The notes under the pieces: model-generated
Told to the model about the DNA's origin: nothing
Databases searched by the model: none
The model's input: the letters and a program-made list of their open reading frames with translations, nothing else
Origin: JAVVHE01 sp038238915
GTDB lineage: Bacteria > Pseudomonadota > Alphaproteobacteria > Sphingomonadales > Sphingomonadaceae
Length of the DNA stretch: 64,000 nucleotides
Assembly: GCA_038238915.1 (NCBI GenBank)
Contig: JBBSFH010000007.1
Span: forward strand, 62,001-126,000
Direction of reading: 5' to 3'
Translations under genes and position numbers: made by a program
Part shown: positions 8,816-17,436 of the stretch, piece after piece
How the letters are laid out: every line of letters begins with the position of its first letter
Position numbering within the stretch: the stretch's first letter is position 1

Positions 8816-9717
8816 CACTGACGGGCCACGCGGATACGGGCAGCGCGCGTGGCGCTGCGCTGGCCTCGGTCGGCGTGGCGGCGGGGCTGACGCTGCTGAA
8901 AGCGGGCGCGGCTTATGCGACCGGATCGGTCGCGGTGCTGGGCAGCCTCGCGGATAGCGGGCTCGATCTGGTGGCATCGCTGATCACCTTGGGGGGAGTG
9001 GCGTGGGCAGCGCGGCCTGCCGACGACGATCACCGCTTCGGGCATGGCAAGGCGGAGGCGCTCGCCGCGCTCGCGCAATCGGTGCTGATGATCCTCTCGG
9101 TCGGGCTGATCGCGTGGGCGGCGGCGCGGCGGCTGTCCGCGCCCGCTGCGCCCGCCGAGCCCGGGATCGGCATCGCGGTCTCGCTGATCGCCATCGCGAG
9201 TACGGTGGCGCTGCTCACGCTGCAGCGCCGCGCGATCCTCGCGACCGGATCGGTGGCGATCCGTAGCGACCGCGCGCACTACCGCGCCGATCTCGCAGTC
9301 AACATCGCGGTAATCGCGGGCGTAGCACTCGAAGCATTTGCGCATGTACGCGGCGCGGACGCGGTGTTCGGGCTTGGGATCGCCGCCTGGCTCGGCCTCA
9401 GTGGCGCGCGCGCGGGAAGCGAGGCGATCGATCTGCTGATGGACAAGGAATGGCCTGAAGCCGAACGCCAGCGGCTGCTGGGCATTGCGGCGGATCATCC
9501 CCTCGTGCGCGGCGTCCACGATCTGCGGACGCGCGGTAGCGGCCAGCACCATTTCGCGCAGTTCCACATCTGGGTCGATCCCGAGATGAGCGTCGGCGCG
9601 GCGCACGATGTTGTCGATGCAGTGGAGGCACGCGTGCGCGGGGACTTCCCCGGTGTGGGCGTGCTGGTCCATGTCGATCCCACGGGCCACCGCGACGCGC
9701 GGCCGCCACACGGATAG
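8812..9717 (+). CDS. Cation diffusion facilitator (FieF-like metal efflux)
   Basis: 301 aa from a GTG that overlaps the pdxH stop. About six transmembrane helices are followed by a cytoplasmic ferredoxin-like domain. Metal-site residues are visible in SLADSGLDL (helix 2) and in DDDHRFGHGKAEAL before helix 3, the usual CDF pattern for Zn, Fe or Cd proton antiport. The C-terminal domain has the His/Asp pattern HHFAQFHIWVDP. The specific metal cannot be read from sequence. Confidence 0.93.
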   Translation: MTLTGHADTGSARGAALASVGVAAGLTLLKAGAAYATGSVAVLGSLADSGLDLVASLITLGGVAWAARPADDDHRFGHGKAEALAALAQSVLMILSVGLIAWAAARRLSAPAAPAEPGIGIAVSLIAIASTVALLTLQRRAILATGSVAIRSDRAHYRADLAVNIAVIAGVALEAFAHVRGADAVFGLGIAAWLGLSGARAGSEAIDLLMDKEWPEAERQRLLGIAADHPLVRGVHDLRTRGSGQHHFAQFHIWVDPEMSVGAAHDVVDAVEARVRGDFPGVGVLVHVDPTGHRDARPPHG

Positions 9718-9726
9718 GATGCGCCA

Positions 9727-10521
9727 ATGAAACTCCCATTCACCCAAGTCGACGCCTTCGCGGAGCGCGCGCTCACCGGCAATCAGGCGGCTGTGATGCC
9801 ACTCGACGCGTGGCTGCCCGACGATGTGCTGCAGGCGATCGCCAACGAGAACAATGTCGCGGAGACTGCCTTCTACGTGCCGTGGGTGGCCGGCAACGCG
9901 GATTACGAGCTGCGCTGGTTCACTCCCGCCATGGAAGTCGCGCTCTGCGGTCACGCAACGCTCGCGAGCGGGCATGTGGTGCTGGGTGCGGACGCGTCGC
10001 GCGACGAGGTACACTTTCAGACGCGCAAATCGGGCGTGCTCTCGGTCGCGCGCGCGGGCAATGGCTACCGAATGGGTCTGCCGGCGTGGGCGCCCTCCCC
10101 CATCGACGATCAGGGGATCGCGCGAGCACTCGGTGGCCACGCAGTTTACACGCTCCGGCATCCCGGCGGCTACAGCGTCACCGTCTATGCGAGCGAGGCC
10201 GATATCCGCGCGCTCGCTCCCGATTTCGCCGCGTTGAGCCCGTTCGGCGATGTGCTGTTCATCGCCACCGCACCGGGCACGCAGACCGATGTCGTCAGCC
10301 GCGTCTTTGCGCCCGGCGCCGGGATCGCCGAGGATGCCGTCACCGGTTCGGCGCACGCGGTGATCGCGCCTTACTGGGCGGCTCGGCTCGGGCGCGCGCG
10401 CTTCACCGCGTTCCAGGCGAGCGCACGCGGCGGGCGGATGACGTGTGAGGTTGCAGGCGACCGCGTGTATCTGGAAGGCAATTGCGTCACCGTGATCGAA
10501 GGGACGTTTGCACTCGACTAG
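9727..10521 (+). CDS. PhzF-family isomerase/epimerase-like protein
   Basis: 264 aa. Two similar halves, each a diaminopimelate-epimerase-like fold, with family segments FTQVDAFAERALTGNQAAV at the N-terminus, the catalytic Glu region NENNVAETAFYV near residue 43, and EDAVTGSAHAVIAPYW in the second half. PhzF relatives catalyse isomerisations, and the substrate of this one is unknown. It ends in a CTAG shared with the stop of the convergent mnmA gene. Confidence 0.9.
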   Translation: MKLPFTQVDAFAERALTGNQAAVMPLDAWLPDDVLQAIANENNVAETAFYVPWVAGNADYELRWFTPAMEVALCGHATLASGHVVLGADASRDEVHFQTRKSGVLSVARAGNGYRMGLPAWAPSPIDDQGIARALGGHAVYTLRHPGGYSVTVYASEADIRALAPDFAALSPFGDVLFIATAPGTQTDVVSRVFAPGAGIAEDAVTGSAHAVIAPYWAARLGRARFTAFQASARGGRMTCEVAGDRVYLEGNCVTVIEGTFALD

Positions 10522-11630
10522 GCTGCGATCCGATCCACCTCTGCCAAAACGCTTGTGCGCGCGATGAATCCGCCGCCCAGCACCCGGCTTCCCTCGTACA
10601 GAACGCAAGCCTGGCCGGGGGACACGCCGCTCTCGGGCAGCGCAAAGCGGATTTCGACCGGGCTGTGGATCGTTGCCGCCACCGGACGCGAGGTGGAGCG
10701 CACGCGCGCCTCCACCGGCGTTCCGTGCGCGGGGGGCACGCCCGCAATCCAGCTCGTCTCGCCCAGTTCCACCGCGTCCACGCCAAGCGCCGCGCGCGGC
10801 CCCACCACCACGCGGCGCGTGTTTGGTTCGAGCCGCAGCACATAGAGCGGCTCCGCCTCGCCGCCGACACCCAGCCCCCGGCGCTGGCCGATCGTGAAAT
10901 CGATCAGCCCCTTGTGTGTGCCCAGCACCCGGCCCCGGCTGTCGACGATCTCGCCGGGCGCATCCGCCTGCGGCCTGAGCTTGCGCACCAGATCCGCGTA
11001 GCGGCCATCGGGGACGAAGCAGATATCCTGGCTATCGGGCTTGGCCGCGACCGGCAGATCGAGACGTGCGGCGATAGACCGCACCTCTGCCTTGGGCCGA
11101 TCGCCAAGTGGCAGGCGCAGGTATGCGAGCTGCTCGCGCGTGGTGGCGAACAGGAAATAGCTCTGATCCTTTGCAGGATCGACCGCGCGGTGCAGTTCCG
11201 GGCCGTCCTCACTTTCCAGGCGCCTCGCGTAATGGCCGGTGGCAAGCGCATCCGCACCGAGATCGCGCGCGATGTCGATCAGATCGGAGAATTTGACGCT
11301 CTGATTGCAGCGCACGCACGGGATCGGCGTCTCGCCGCGCAGGTAACTGTCCGCAAAATCGTCGATCACCGCCGCGCGAAACCGGCTTTCCCTGTCGATT
11401 ACGTAGTGCGCGATGCCCAAGTGCGCCGCGACCCCGCGCGCATCGGCAATATCCGCCCCCGCGCAGCAGGCACCTGAGCGAGCCTGCGCGCTGCCCGCAT
11501 CGTATAGCTGCAGCGTCAGTCCGATCACCTCATGGCCCTCGGCGACCAGCAGTGCTGCGACCACCGAGCTATCGACCCCGCCCGACATCGCGACGGCGAC
11601 GCGTTGACGAAAGGTTCTGGCACCGACCAT
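10518..11630 (-). CDS. mnmA: tRNA-specific 2-thiouridylase
   Basis: 370 aa. It transfers sulfur to U34 of the tRNAs for Lys, Glu and Gln. The PP-loop AMSGGVDSSV is near residue 10. A Cys in SGACCAG and the catalytic Cys of TPIPCVRCN follow, then a second reactive-Cys region SQDICFVPDGRY, and a C-terminal beta barrel. I chose the ATG at 11630 because AAAGGT lies just upstream; a TTG at 11699 is possible but adds an unconserved leader. Divergent from the CtrA-like gene. Confidence 0.93.
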   Translation of the reverse strand: MVGARTFRQRVAVAMSGGVDSSVVAALLVAEGHEVIGLTLQLYDAGSAQARSGACCAGADIADARGVAAHLGIAHYVIDRESRFRAAVIDDFADSYLRGETPIPCVRCNQSVKFSDLIDIARDLGADALATGHYARRLESEDGPELHRAVDPAKDQSYFLFATTREQLAYLRLPLGDRPKAEVRSIAARLDLPVAAKPDSQDICFVPDGRYADLVRKLRPQADAPGEIVDSRGRVLGTHKGLIDFTIGQRRGLGVGGEAEPLYVLRLEPNTRRVVVGPRAALGVDAVELGETSWIAGVPPAHGTPVEARVRSTSRPVAATIHSPVEIRFALPESGVSPGQACVLYEGSRVLGGGFIARTSVLAEVDRIAA

Positions 11631-11814
11631 ATTTACCTTTTTACGCCTGCGCCCTAGATTGAACAACCGTGACGGCATGACTGCCACCGATGATGTCAAT
11701 TACGCCATTCTCGTGCAATTTCACAAACTTGTAGCTTGCTCAACGATTTGTTCCATGTCTTTATCCCAATGCTGAATGCGTTCAGCGATGTTCCGGTGTA
11801 AACGAAGGGGTGCC

Positions 11815-12519
11815 ATGCGCGTTCTGACAATCCAGGCTCAATCGCCCGCCACTACGATCGAACTTTCGGGTTTCGCGGGGGCGCTGATCGACGCGACCGT
11901 CACCGATCAGGACGCCGCGCTGCCGCTGGCGCGTGACGAGGAGTTCGATGTCATTCTGCTCGAAATCGGTGCGCACACGCAGGCGGCCGAACTCGTGCAG
12001 CGCTTGCGGCTCGCCAAAATTCGTACCCCAATCCTGCTCGTCTCGCCAAACGATCGCCTCGTCGAAGTCGTGCGCTCGCTGTCGGCGGGCGCGGACGATT
12101 ATCTGACGCTGCCGCTGGAGCCGGAGGCGCTCGTCAAGCGCATCTTCCAGATCAGCCGCGAACATGGCGCGCGCGTGCGGCCGGTGATGCGGATCGGCAA
12201 ACTCAAGATCGATGTCGAGCGCCATACGCTCCACGCAAACGGCGAACGTATCCACATCACCGGCAAGGAGTTCCAGATCCTCGAACTGCTCGCCACCCGG
12301 CGCGGTACGACAGTGACCAAAGGCATGTTCCTCGATCATCTCTACGGCGATACCTACGAGCCCGTGATGAAGATCATCGACGTATTCATCTGCAAACTGC
12401 GCAAGAAGATCACTACCGCGTGCGGCGAAAATTATATCGAGACGATCTGGGGCCGCGGCTACGTGATGCGCGATCCCGAAGCGGACGTCAGCGAAATCCG
12501 GCGGGCGATTTCGGCTTAG
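11815..12519 (+). CDS. CtrA-like response regulator with degenerate receiver
   Basis: 234 aa. The C-terminal winged helix closely follows CtrA: ITGKEFQILELLATRRGTTVTK, MFLDHLYG, KIIDVFICKLRKK and ETIWGRGYVMRDPE. The receiver half has lost its chemistry. The acidic pair near residues 7-9 is QAQ instead of EDD, the phospho-acceptor position is Glu50 (LLEIGAHTQ), and the conserved Lys is Leu99 (YLTLPLEP). The protein therefore probably binds DNA without being phosphorylated, or is held on by the Glu. The start is the ATG at 11815, preceded by GAAGGGG. The 184-base region upstream is AT-richer than its surroundings and likely holds its promoter. Confidence 0.85.
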   Translation: MRVLTIQAQSPATTIELSGFAGALIDATVTDQDAALPLARDEEFDVILLEIGAHTQAAELVQRLRLAKIRTPILLVSPNDRLVEVVRSLSAGADDYLTLPLEPEALVKRIFQISREHGARVRPVMRIGKLKIDVERHTLHANGERIHITGKEFQILELLATRRGTTVTKGMFLDHLYGDTYEPVMKIIDVFICKLRKKITTACGENYIETIWGRGYVMRDPEADVSEIRRAISA

Positions 12520-12973
12520 GCTGGCTGGCGCGGGGCTACGGCCTCGCCCGGTTTGCCCTTGCCACGCGAGCGAAAGCTGTCAGTCGGAGACGCGGGATAT
12601 CTTGATGCGCCGCACGGTCCCCGTCCGGCGCGGCATGCCAGCGTTCGCCAGGCCAGGATCCAGCGACGCTGGATCAAGCTCTCGGCCAGGTTGCTATCCA
12701 CAGTCATCGGATCCGGCGGCGGCGAAGTGGTTTTGGCATTCGCGTTTGCCGAAGTGGCCGTTGCCTTTGGATGGCTCGCCGGAGCGCGTCTGCGTGCGGG
12801 CTGTCCGTTGGGTGACGGGATGAAAGTCAACGCATGTCGGTCGCGGATCGCCGGGACGATCCTACAAGGCAATGGAACCGCAAAGGGTTCGGCTCATTGC
12901 GGCGAGACCGCGTTCAGCCCCCTCCCCGGTGGAGCTGGGAAGGGGTGAGAAGGCAGCCCAGGTGGAACAAGCT
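12520..12973. other. Intergenic region with small palindromes
   Basis: 454 bases between convergent genes without a convincing gene. Open frames on both strands lack family resemblance and a ribosome site. There is a perfect 9+1+9 palindrome at 12657-12675 (GATCCAGCG-A-CGCTGGATC). A degenerate C-rich/G-rich pair at 12917-12944 resembles the family 2 repeat found elsewhere in the window and may also terminate apt transcription. Confidence 0.6.
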
Positions 12974-13507
12974 TTAGTCGCCAGCGAACGCGACGAGGGT
13001 GTGGACCGCCACGTCGGCTGCGCGTAGCCGCGCCGCGCCGCCCAGATCGGGAAGGTCGATCACGAAGGCGGCGGCATCGACGATTGCCCCCGCCTCGCGC
13101 AGCAGTTTCACGCCGGCGAGCGCTGTGCCGCCCGTGGCGATCAGATCGTCCACGAGCAGGATTCGCATTCCGGCTTCCACCGCGTCCGCGTGCATCTCGA
13201 TTCGGTCCTGCCCGTATTCGAGCGCGTAGTTGACGCCGATCGTCGTGCCGGGAAGCTTGTTCTGCTTGCGCAGCAGCACCACGCCCAGCCCCAGCGCGTG
13301 CGCGAGCGCGGCACCAAAGACGAAACCCCGCGCCTCGATCCCCGCGACCGCATCGTGCGGCGTATGCTCGACGGCGGTGGCAAGCCGATCGATCGCGGTG
13401 CGGAAGCCCGGCCCGTTCAGCAGCAGCGTGGTGATATCGCGGAACTGGATGCCGGGCTTGGGGAAATCGGGAACGGTGCGGATAAGCGCGCGCAAATCTT
13501 CGTTCAT
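12974..13507 (-). CDS. apt: Adenine phosphoribosyltransferase
   Basis: 177 aa. It makes AMP from adenine and PRPP. The N-terminal signature FPKPGIQFRDITTLL and the PRPP-binding loop LLVDDLIATGGTA near residue 120 are diagnostic. The ATG at 13507 overlaps the mtnP stop (ATGA). Upstream mtnP releases adenine from methylthioadenosine, so the pair forms a direct adenine salvage route. Confidence 0.96.
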   Translation of the reverse strand: MNEDLRALIRTVPDFPKPGIQFRDITTLLLNGPGFRTAIDRLATAVEHTPHDAVAGIEARGFVFGAALAHALGLGVVLLRKQNKLPGTTIGVNYALEYGQDRIEMHADAVEAGMRILLVDDLIATGGTALAGVKLLREAGAIVDAAAFVIDLPDLGGAARLRAADVAVHTLVAFAGD

Positions 13508-14385
13508 GCAAGGACTCGGGCGGCAATCGGGCTCAGGCGCGTCACGGCGTTCGCGGGCCATTTTTCGCGTGCGGTAATGATCGCGCCATCGAGCGCGGTG
13601 GCGCAGCCGGTGGGGCAGCGCGTGATCGCGGGCAGACGCGCCGCGACTTCGGTGACCAGCCTCGCCGCCGCCGCCGCGTTCGCGTGGACGACTGCAATCA
13701 CGCTGGCAACATCCACATGCGTCGCATCGGGATGCCACGCATCATAGTCCGTCACCATCGCGACGGCGGCATAGTGCAGCTCCGCCTCGCGCGCGAGCGC
13801 GGCTTCGGGGAGACCGGTCATGCCGACGAGATCGCAGCCGCTATCGCGCATCGCGTGGCTTTCCGCGCTGGTCGAGAAGCGCGGGCCCTCGATTATCGCG
13901 TAGGTGCCGCCGACACGGTGCACGATATTGGTCGCAACGAGTGCGTCTTCGGCGGTTTTCGCCAACGCCGCGCACGTCGGCGTGCCGAAGGCAACGTGGG
14001 CGACGATGCCACGATCGAAGAAACTCGTCTGCCGAATCCGGGTGAAATCGCGGAACTGATCGACTACGACGAACGTGCCGGGGCCAAGCTTCTTGCGGAA
14101 CGAGCCGCACGCGGAGATGGCGAGGACGTGCGTACAACCCGCGATCTTCAGCGCCGCGATGTTGGCGCGGTAGTTGATTTCGTGCGGGGCGAGAACGTGA
14201 CCGCGACCGTGACGTGGCAGGAACACGCATTGCGTGTCGCCAAGGAAACCGTGGAGAAGCGCGTCAGAGGGCGCGCCGAACGGGGTTTCGATGCCGACCC
14301 ACTCGCTATGGGTGAGGTGGGCGAGCTGGTAAAGGCCGCTGCCGCCGATGATGCCGAGCCGCATCCTTGCTGGGGTGTTTGTCAC
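13504..14385 (-). CDS. mtnP: S-methyl-5'-thioadenosine phosphorylase
   Basis: 293 aa purine nucleoside phosphorylase-fold enzyme that splits methylthioadenosine into adenine and methylthioribose 1-phosphate. Visible segments are the N-terminal IIGGSGLY, phosphate-binding FLPRHGRGH, the ISACGSF turn, GTFVVVDQFRDFT, and the ligand-contact segment DLVGMTGLPEAALARE. Co-transcribed with apt. No methylthioribose pathway genes are visible nearby. Confidence 0.94.
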   Translation of the reverse strand: MTNTPARMRLGIIGGSGLYQLAHLTHSEWVGIETPFGAPSDALLHGFLGDTQCVFLPRHGRGHVLAPHEINYRANIAALKIAGCTHVLAISACGSFRKKLGPGTFVVVDQFRDFTRIRQTSFFDRGIVAHVAFGTPTCAALAKTAEDALVATNIVHRVGGTYAIIEGPRFSTSAESHAMRDSGCDLVGMTGLPEAALAREAELHYAAVAMVTDYDAWHPDATHVDVASVIAVVHANAAAAARLVTEVAARLPAITRCPTGCATALDGAIITAREKWPANAVTRLSPIAARVLA

Positions 14386-14432
14386 GGAGACGTTGTGGCG
14401 GAAGGGGGCAAGGGAGGCAAGGAAAGCGATGG

Positions 14433-14523
14433 GTCATCGGCGGCTTGACCCGGACCCGCCTGCTGGTGGTCCGCCACGTTGAACCGATCCGAAGGCAGAT
14501 CCCGGATCAAGCCCGGGATGACA
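14433..14523. repeat. Palindromic repeat, family 1, degenerate copy
   Basis: The left part at 14433-14456 (TCATCGGCGGCTTGACCCGG) and the right part at 14498-14523 (GATCAAGCCCGGGATGAC) match the arms of the element at 781-868 with several differences. The right part contains its own hairpin, ATCCCGG at 14499-14505 with CCGGGAT at 14513-14519. It lies just downstream of petC and upstream of mtnP, so it may serve as a terminator for petABC. Confidence 0.75.
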
Positions 14524-14531
14524 TCAACTTT

Positions 14532-15380
14532 CTACTCGGCCGGGACCACGCCGCGCACGACCGGAGGCGTCTTCACGTCTCTCCAGACCTTCTTGTACGT
14601 GCCCCACAGCAAGCCACTGAGCACGATGAGGAACAGCACCGAAGCCAGCCCCGTCTCGCGTCGATCGCGCAGCTTGGGCTCGGCGGTCCACATCAGGAAG
14701 GCGGCCACGTCCTTGGCATTCTGATCGATCGTGGATTTTGTGCCATCGGCATAATCGACCTGCCCGTCGGCGCTGAGCGGCGGCGGCATCGCGATATTGA
14801 GGTTGGCGTAGTATTTGTTGAAATACAGGCCGTCGGGCGTCTCGAAGCCCTTGGGCCGTGCCTTGTCGTCATAGCCATGACTGACGAGCGAATAGATATA
14901 CGCCGATCCACCCTCGCGCGCTTTGGCGAGCAGGCTCATATCTGGCGGCAGCGCATTATTGTTTGCCGCGCGCCCGGCGACTTCGTTGGCGTATGGACCG
15001 GGGAAGTAATCGGATGGCAGCGCCTTGCGCGTCGCCGGTTCGCCTGTCTCCGGATTGATCGAGGGAACCTCGCTCGCCCAGTCCTTCGCGATCGCCTTCA
15101 CTTCCGCAGGCTTGAAGCCGATGTCTTCCAGATCGCGGAAGGCAACCAGCTTGAGCGAATGGCAGCTCGAGCAGACGCCCTTGTAGACCGCGAAGCCACG
15201 CTGGAGTTGACGATTGTCATATTTGCCGAAGATCCCGAACCCACTGTCGAACGACCATTTCTGCTCGAGTGGCGGGAGGCCGTGAGGGAGCGGATCACTC
15301 GGCTCGCGGCGCTGGAAGGCCGCGAACATCAGGACGGCGACGAAGAGCAGGCCTGCGAAGAAGCCAACGATGCGGACCAT
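14532..15380 (-). CDS. petC: Cytochrome c1 of the bc1 complex
   Basis: 282 aa. An N-terminal signal/anchor helix leads into the c-type heme site CSSCH near residue 67. A C-terminal transmembrane anchor (VLFLIVLSGLLWGTY) is followed by a basic tail. It passes electrons from the Rieske centre to soluble or membrane cytochrome c. I chose the start MVRIVGFF at 15380, since the longer frame extends into petB sequence. Third gene of petABC, 19 bases after petB. Confidence 0.95.
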   Translation of the reverse strand: MVRIVGFFAGLLFVAVLMFAAFQRREPSDPLPHGLPPLEQKWSFDSGFGIFGKYDNRQLQRGFAVYKGVCSSCHSLKLVAFRDLEDIGFKPAEVKAIAKDWASEVPSINPETGEPATRKALPSDYFPGPYANEVAGRAANNNALPPDMSLLAKAREGGSAYIYSLVSHGYDDKARPKGFETPDGLYFNKYYANLNIAMPPPLSADGQVDYADGTKSTIDQNAKDVAAFLMWTAEPKLRDRRETGLASVLFLIVLSGLLWGTYKKVWRDVKTPPVVRGVVPAE

Positions 15381-15399
15381 GTATTGTCTTCCTGTTCGG

Positions 15400-16725
15400 C
15401 TATTCGGCGGGGACGAGGCCGGGCATTGCGCCCGCAGGGCCACGGCCCGAACCCGCCACGCTGGCGATGGCTTCCTTGCCCTTGAAGATCGCCTCGCTGA
15501 TCGAGCGCGGCATCGGCTCCGGCGTTTCGATCGAACTGATGATAGGGACGATCACGAGGAAGTGCAGGAAGTAATAAGCGGCGGCGAACTGACCGAGGCG
15601 CACCCACGGCTCTTCGGCAGGCTTGCCGCCGCAGACGCCGAGGATAACGATGTCCACGAGCAGGATCCAGAAGAAGGCACGATTGAGCGGCCGGAACTTG
15701 TTCGAATGGATCGGCGAGCGATCGAGCCATGGCAGGAAGAACAGCAGCACGATCGACGCGAACATTGCGAGCACGCCCCATAGCTTGGCGGGGATGAACA
15801 GAAAATCGACCGTGAACGCACGCAGGATCGCGTAGAAGGGCAGCAGATACCATTCAGGCACGATATGGGCTGGCGTGGCGAGCGGGTTTGCCTGGATATA
15901 ATTGTCCGGCTCCCCGAACATGTCGGGCGCGAAGAATACCACGATCGAGAACAGCGTAAGATAGATGCCAAGGCTGAACGCGTCCTTGGAGGTGAAATAC
16001 GGGTGGAAGGGCAGCGTATCCTGCGGCCCCTTCACGTCCACGCCGAGCGGGTTCGACGATCCCGGAATGTGCAGCGCCCAGATCTTCAGCACCACGACGC
16101 CGAGCGTCACGAAGGGCAGCAGATAGTGGAGCGAAAAGAAGCGGTTCAATGTGGGGTTATCGGGCGAGAAACCGCCCAGTAGCCACGTGTGCAATGCCTC
16201 GCCGACCAGCGGCACGGCGGAGAACAGATTGGTGATGACGGTCGCGCCCCAGAAGCTCATCTGGCCCCAGGGGAGCACATAGCCCATGAATGCGGTGGCC
16301 ATCATCAGCAGCAGGATGACGACACCCATCATCCACACCAGCTCGCGCGGTGGCTTATACGATCCGTAATAAAGGCCGCGGAAGATGTGCAAATAGACGA
16401 CGATGAAGAAGAACGACGCACCATTCGAGTGCATGTAGCGGAACATCCAGCCGCCGCGCACGTCGCGCATGATATGTTCGACCGACTGGAAGGCTTCGGG
16501 CGAATAGGCGGCGTAGTGCATCGCCAGGATGATGCCAGTGATGATCTGGATGGTTAGCGCCACGCCTGCGAGCGCGCCGAAGTTCCACATGTAGTTGATA
16601 TTCTTGGGAACCGGATAGCCGCCGCCAACCGAACTCCAGACGAGGCGAGGGATCGGCAGACGTTCGTCCAGCCATTTCATGGGGGCGGAGGTGGGTTCGT
16701 AGGGGGCAGCCCAGGAGAAGCTCAT
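15400..16725 (-). CDS. petB: Cytochrome b of the bc1 complex
   Basis: 441 aa with eight or more transmembrane helices. Recognisable parts are the matrix-side N-terminus WLDERLPIPRL, MHYAAYSPEAFQSVEHIMRDV (first quinol-site region), HSNGASFFFIVVYLHI with heme-ligand His, GYVLPWGQMSFWGATVITN, and the Qo motif region PEWYLLPFYAILRA. It holds hemes bL and bH and both quinone sites. The true start is 16725, 13 bases after petA; upstream in-frame codons overlap petA and have no homology. Confidence 0.96.
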   Translation of the reverse strand: MSFSWAAPYEPTSAPMKWLDERLPIPRLVWSSVGGGYPVPKNINYMWNFGALAGVALTIQIITGIILAMHYAAYSPEAFQSVEHIMRDVRGGWMFRYMHSNGASFFFIVVYLHIFRGLYYGSYKPPRELVWMMGVVILLLMMATAFMGYVLPWGQMSFWGATVITNLFSAVPLVGEALHTWLLGGFSPDNPTLNRFFSLHYLLPFVTLGVVVLKIWALHIPGSSNPLGVDVKGPQDTLPFHPYFTSKDAFSLGIYLTLFSIVVFFAPDMFGEPDNYIQANPLATPAHIVPEWYLLPFYAILRAFTVDFLFIPAKLWGVLAMFASIVLLFFLPWLDRSPIHSNKFRPLNRAFFWILLVDIVILGVCGGKPAEEPWVRLGQFAAAYYFLHFLVIVPIISSIETPEPMPRSISEAIFKGKEAIASVAGSGRGPAGAMPGLVPAE

Positions 16726-16738
16726 CGTTTTTAAAACC

Positions 16739-17326
16739 TCAACCGATCTGGATCGTGGTGGGTGTCTTGAAGGCGTATTCGGGAACCTCGAGGTTCTTTG
16801 GCGCGGGGCCTTTACGGATGCGCCCGGCGGTATCGTAGGCCGAGCCGTGGCAAGGGCAGAAATATCCGCCGAATGGCCCCTTGTTCTCGCCCGCCCCCGT
16901 GCCGAGCGGGATGCAGCCCAGATGGGTGCAAACACCCATCGTGATCAGCCATTCCTTCTTGCCGGGCTTGGTGCGCGCGGCCAGCGTCTGCGGATCGCGC
17001 AGTTCGGAGATGTTCACCTTGTCCGCCGCCGCGATCTCGGCCGGGGTGAGGTGGCGTGCAAATACGGGCTTGCCCCGCCATGCGAGCTTGACCGCCATGC
17101 CGGGCAGGATCTTGGACAGATCGGCCTCGATCGACGCGAGCGCGGACACGTCAGCGGACGGGTTCATCTGGTTGATCATCGGCCAGATGGCGGTGGTCAC
17201 CCCCGCGGCTGCGAACATGCCGGTGGCGACATAAAGGAAATCGCGGCGCTCTACACCGCCATGCGTATCATGATGCGGAGTTTGAGTATCGACGGGAATT
17301 GTGGCCATGGCCGGTGCGTTGCCCAT
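16739..17326 (-). CDS. petA: Rieske iron-sulfur subunit of the bc1 complex
   Basis: 195 aa. The 2Fe-2S cluster motifs CTHLGC and CPCHGSAYD are intact, and an N-terminal twin-Arg/transmembrane signal (RRDFLYVATGMFAAAG) fits Tat export with the helix kept as an anchor. First gene of petABC. A second ATG at 17308 is an equally possible start because neither has a strong ribosome site. Together the three genes encode a full minimal bc1 complex. Confidence 0.95.
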   Translation of the reverse strand: MGNAPAMATIPVDTQTPHHDTHGGVERRDFLYVATGMFAAAGVTTAIWPMINQMNPSADVSALASIEADLSKILPGMAVKLAWRGKPVFARHLTPAEIAAADKVNISELRDPQTLAARTKPGKKEWLITMGVCTHLGCIPLGTGAGENKGPFGGYFCPCHGSAYDTAGRIRKGPAPKNLEVPEYAFKTPTTIQIG

Positions 17327-17436
17327 TTGTGGCGTGGATCAGATGTTCACATAGTCGCTACGGAGGCGGCCGCGCAACGGGCTTTTGGACGCATCGGGCT
17401 GGCACGGCTCCGCGCGACATCCGCAACACCCACCGA

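Noticed and set aside
8764..10608. Long open frame on the minus strand (over 600 codons) opposite the cation efflux and phzF-like genes
   Set aside because: It is antisense to two genes with clear families and is rich in Arg/Gln/His, as expected of a shadow frame in high-GC DNA.
12553..12948. 131-codon open frame in the gap between the CtrA-like gene and apt
   Set aside because: It has no ribosome site, runs through the palindromes and looks like translated repeat sequence.
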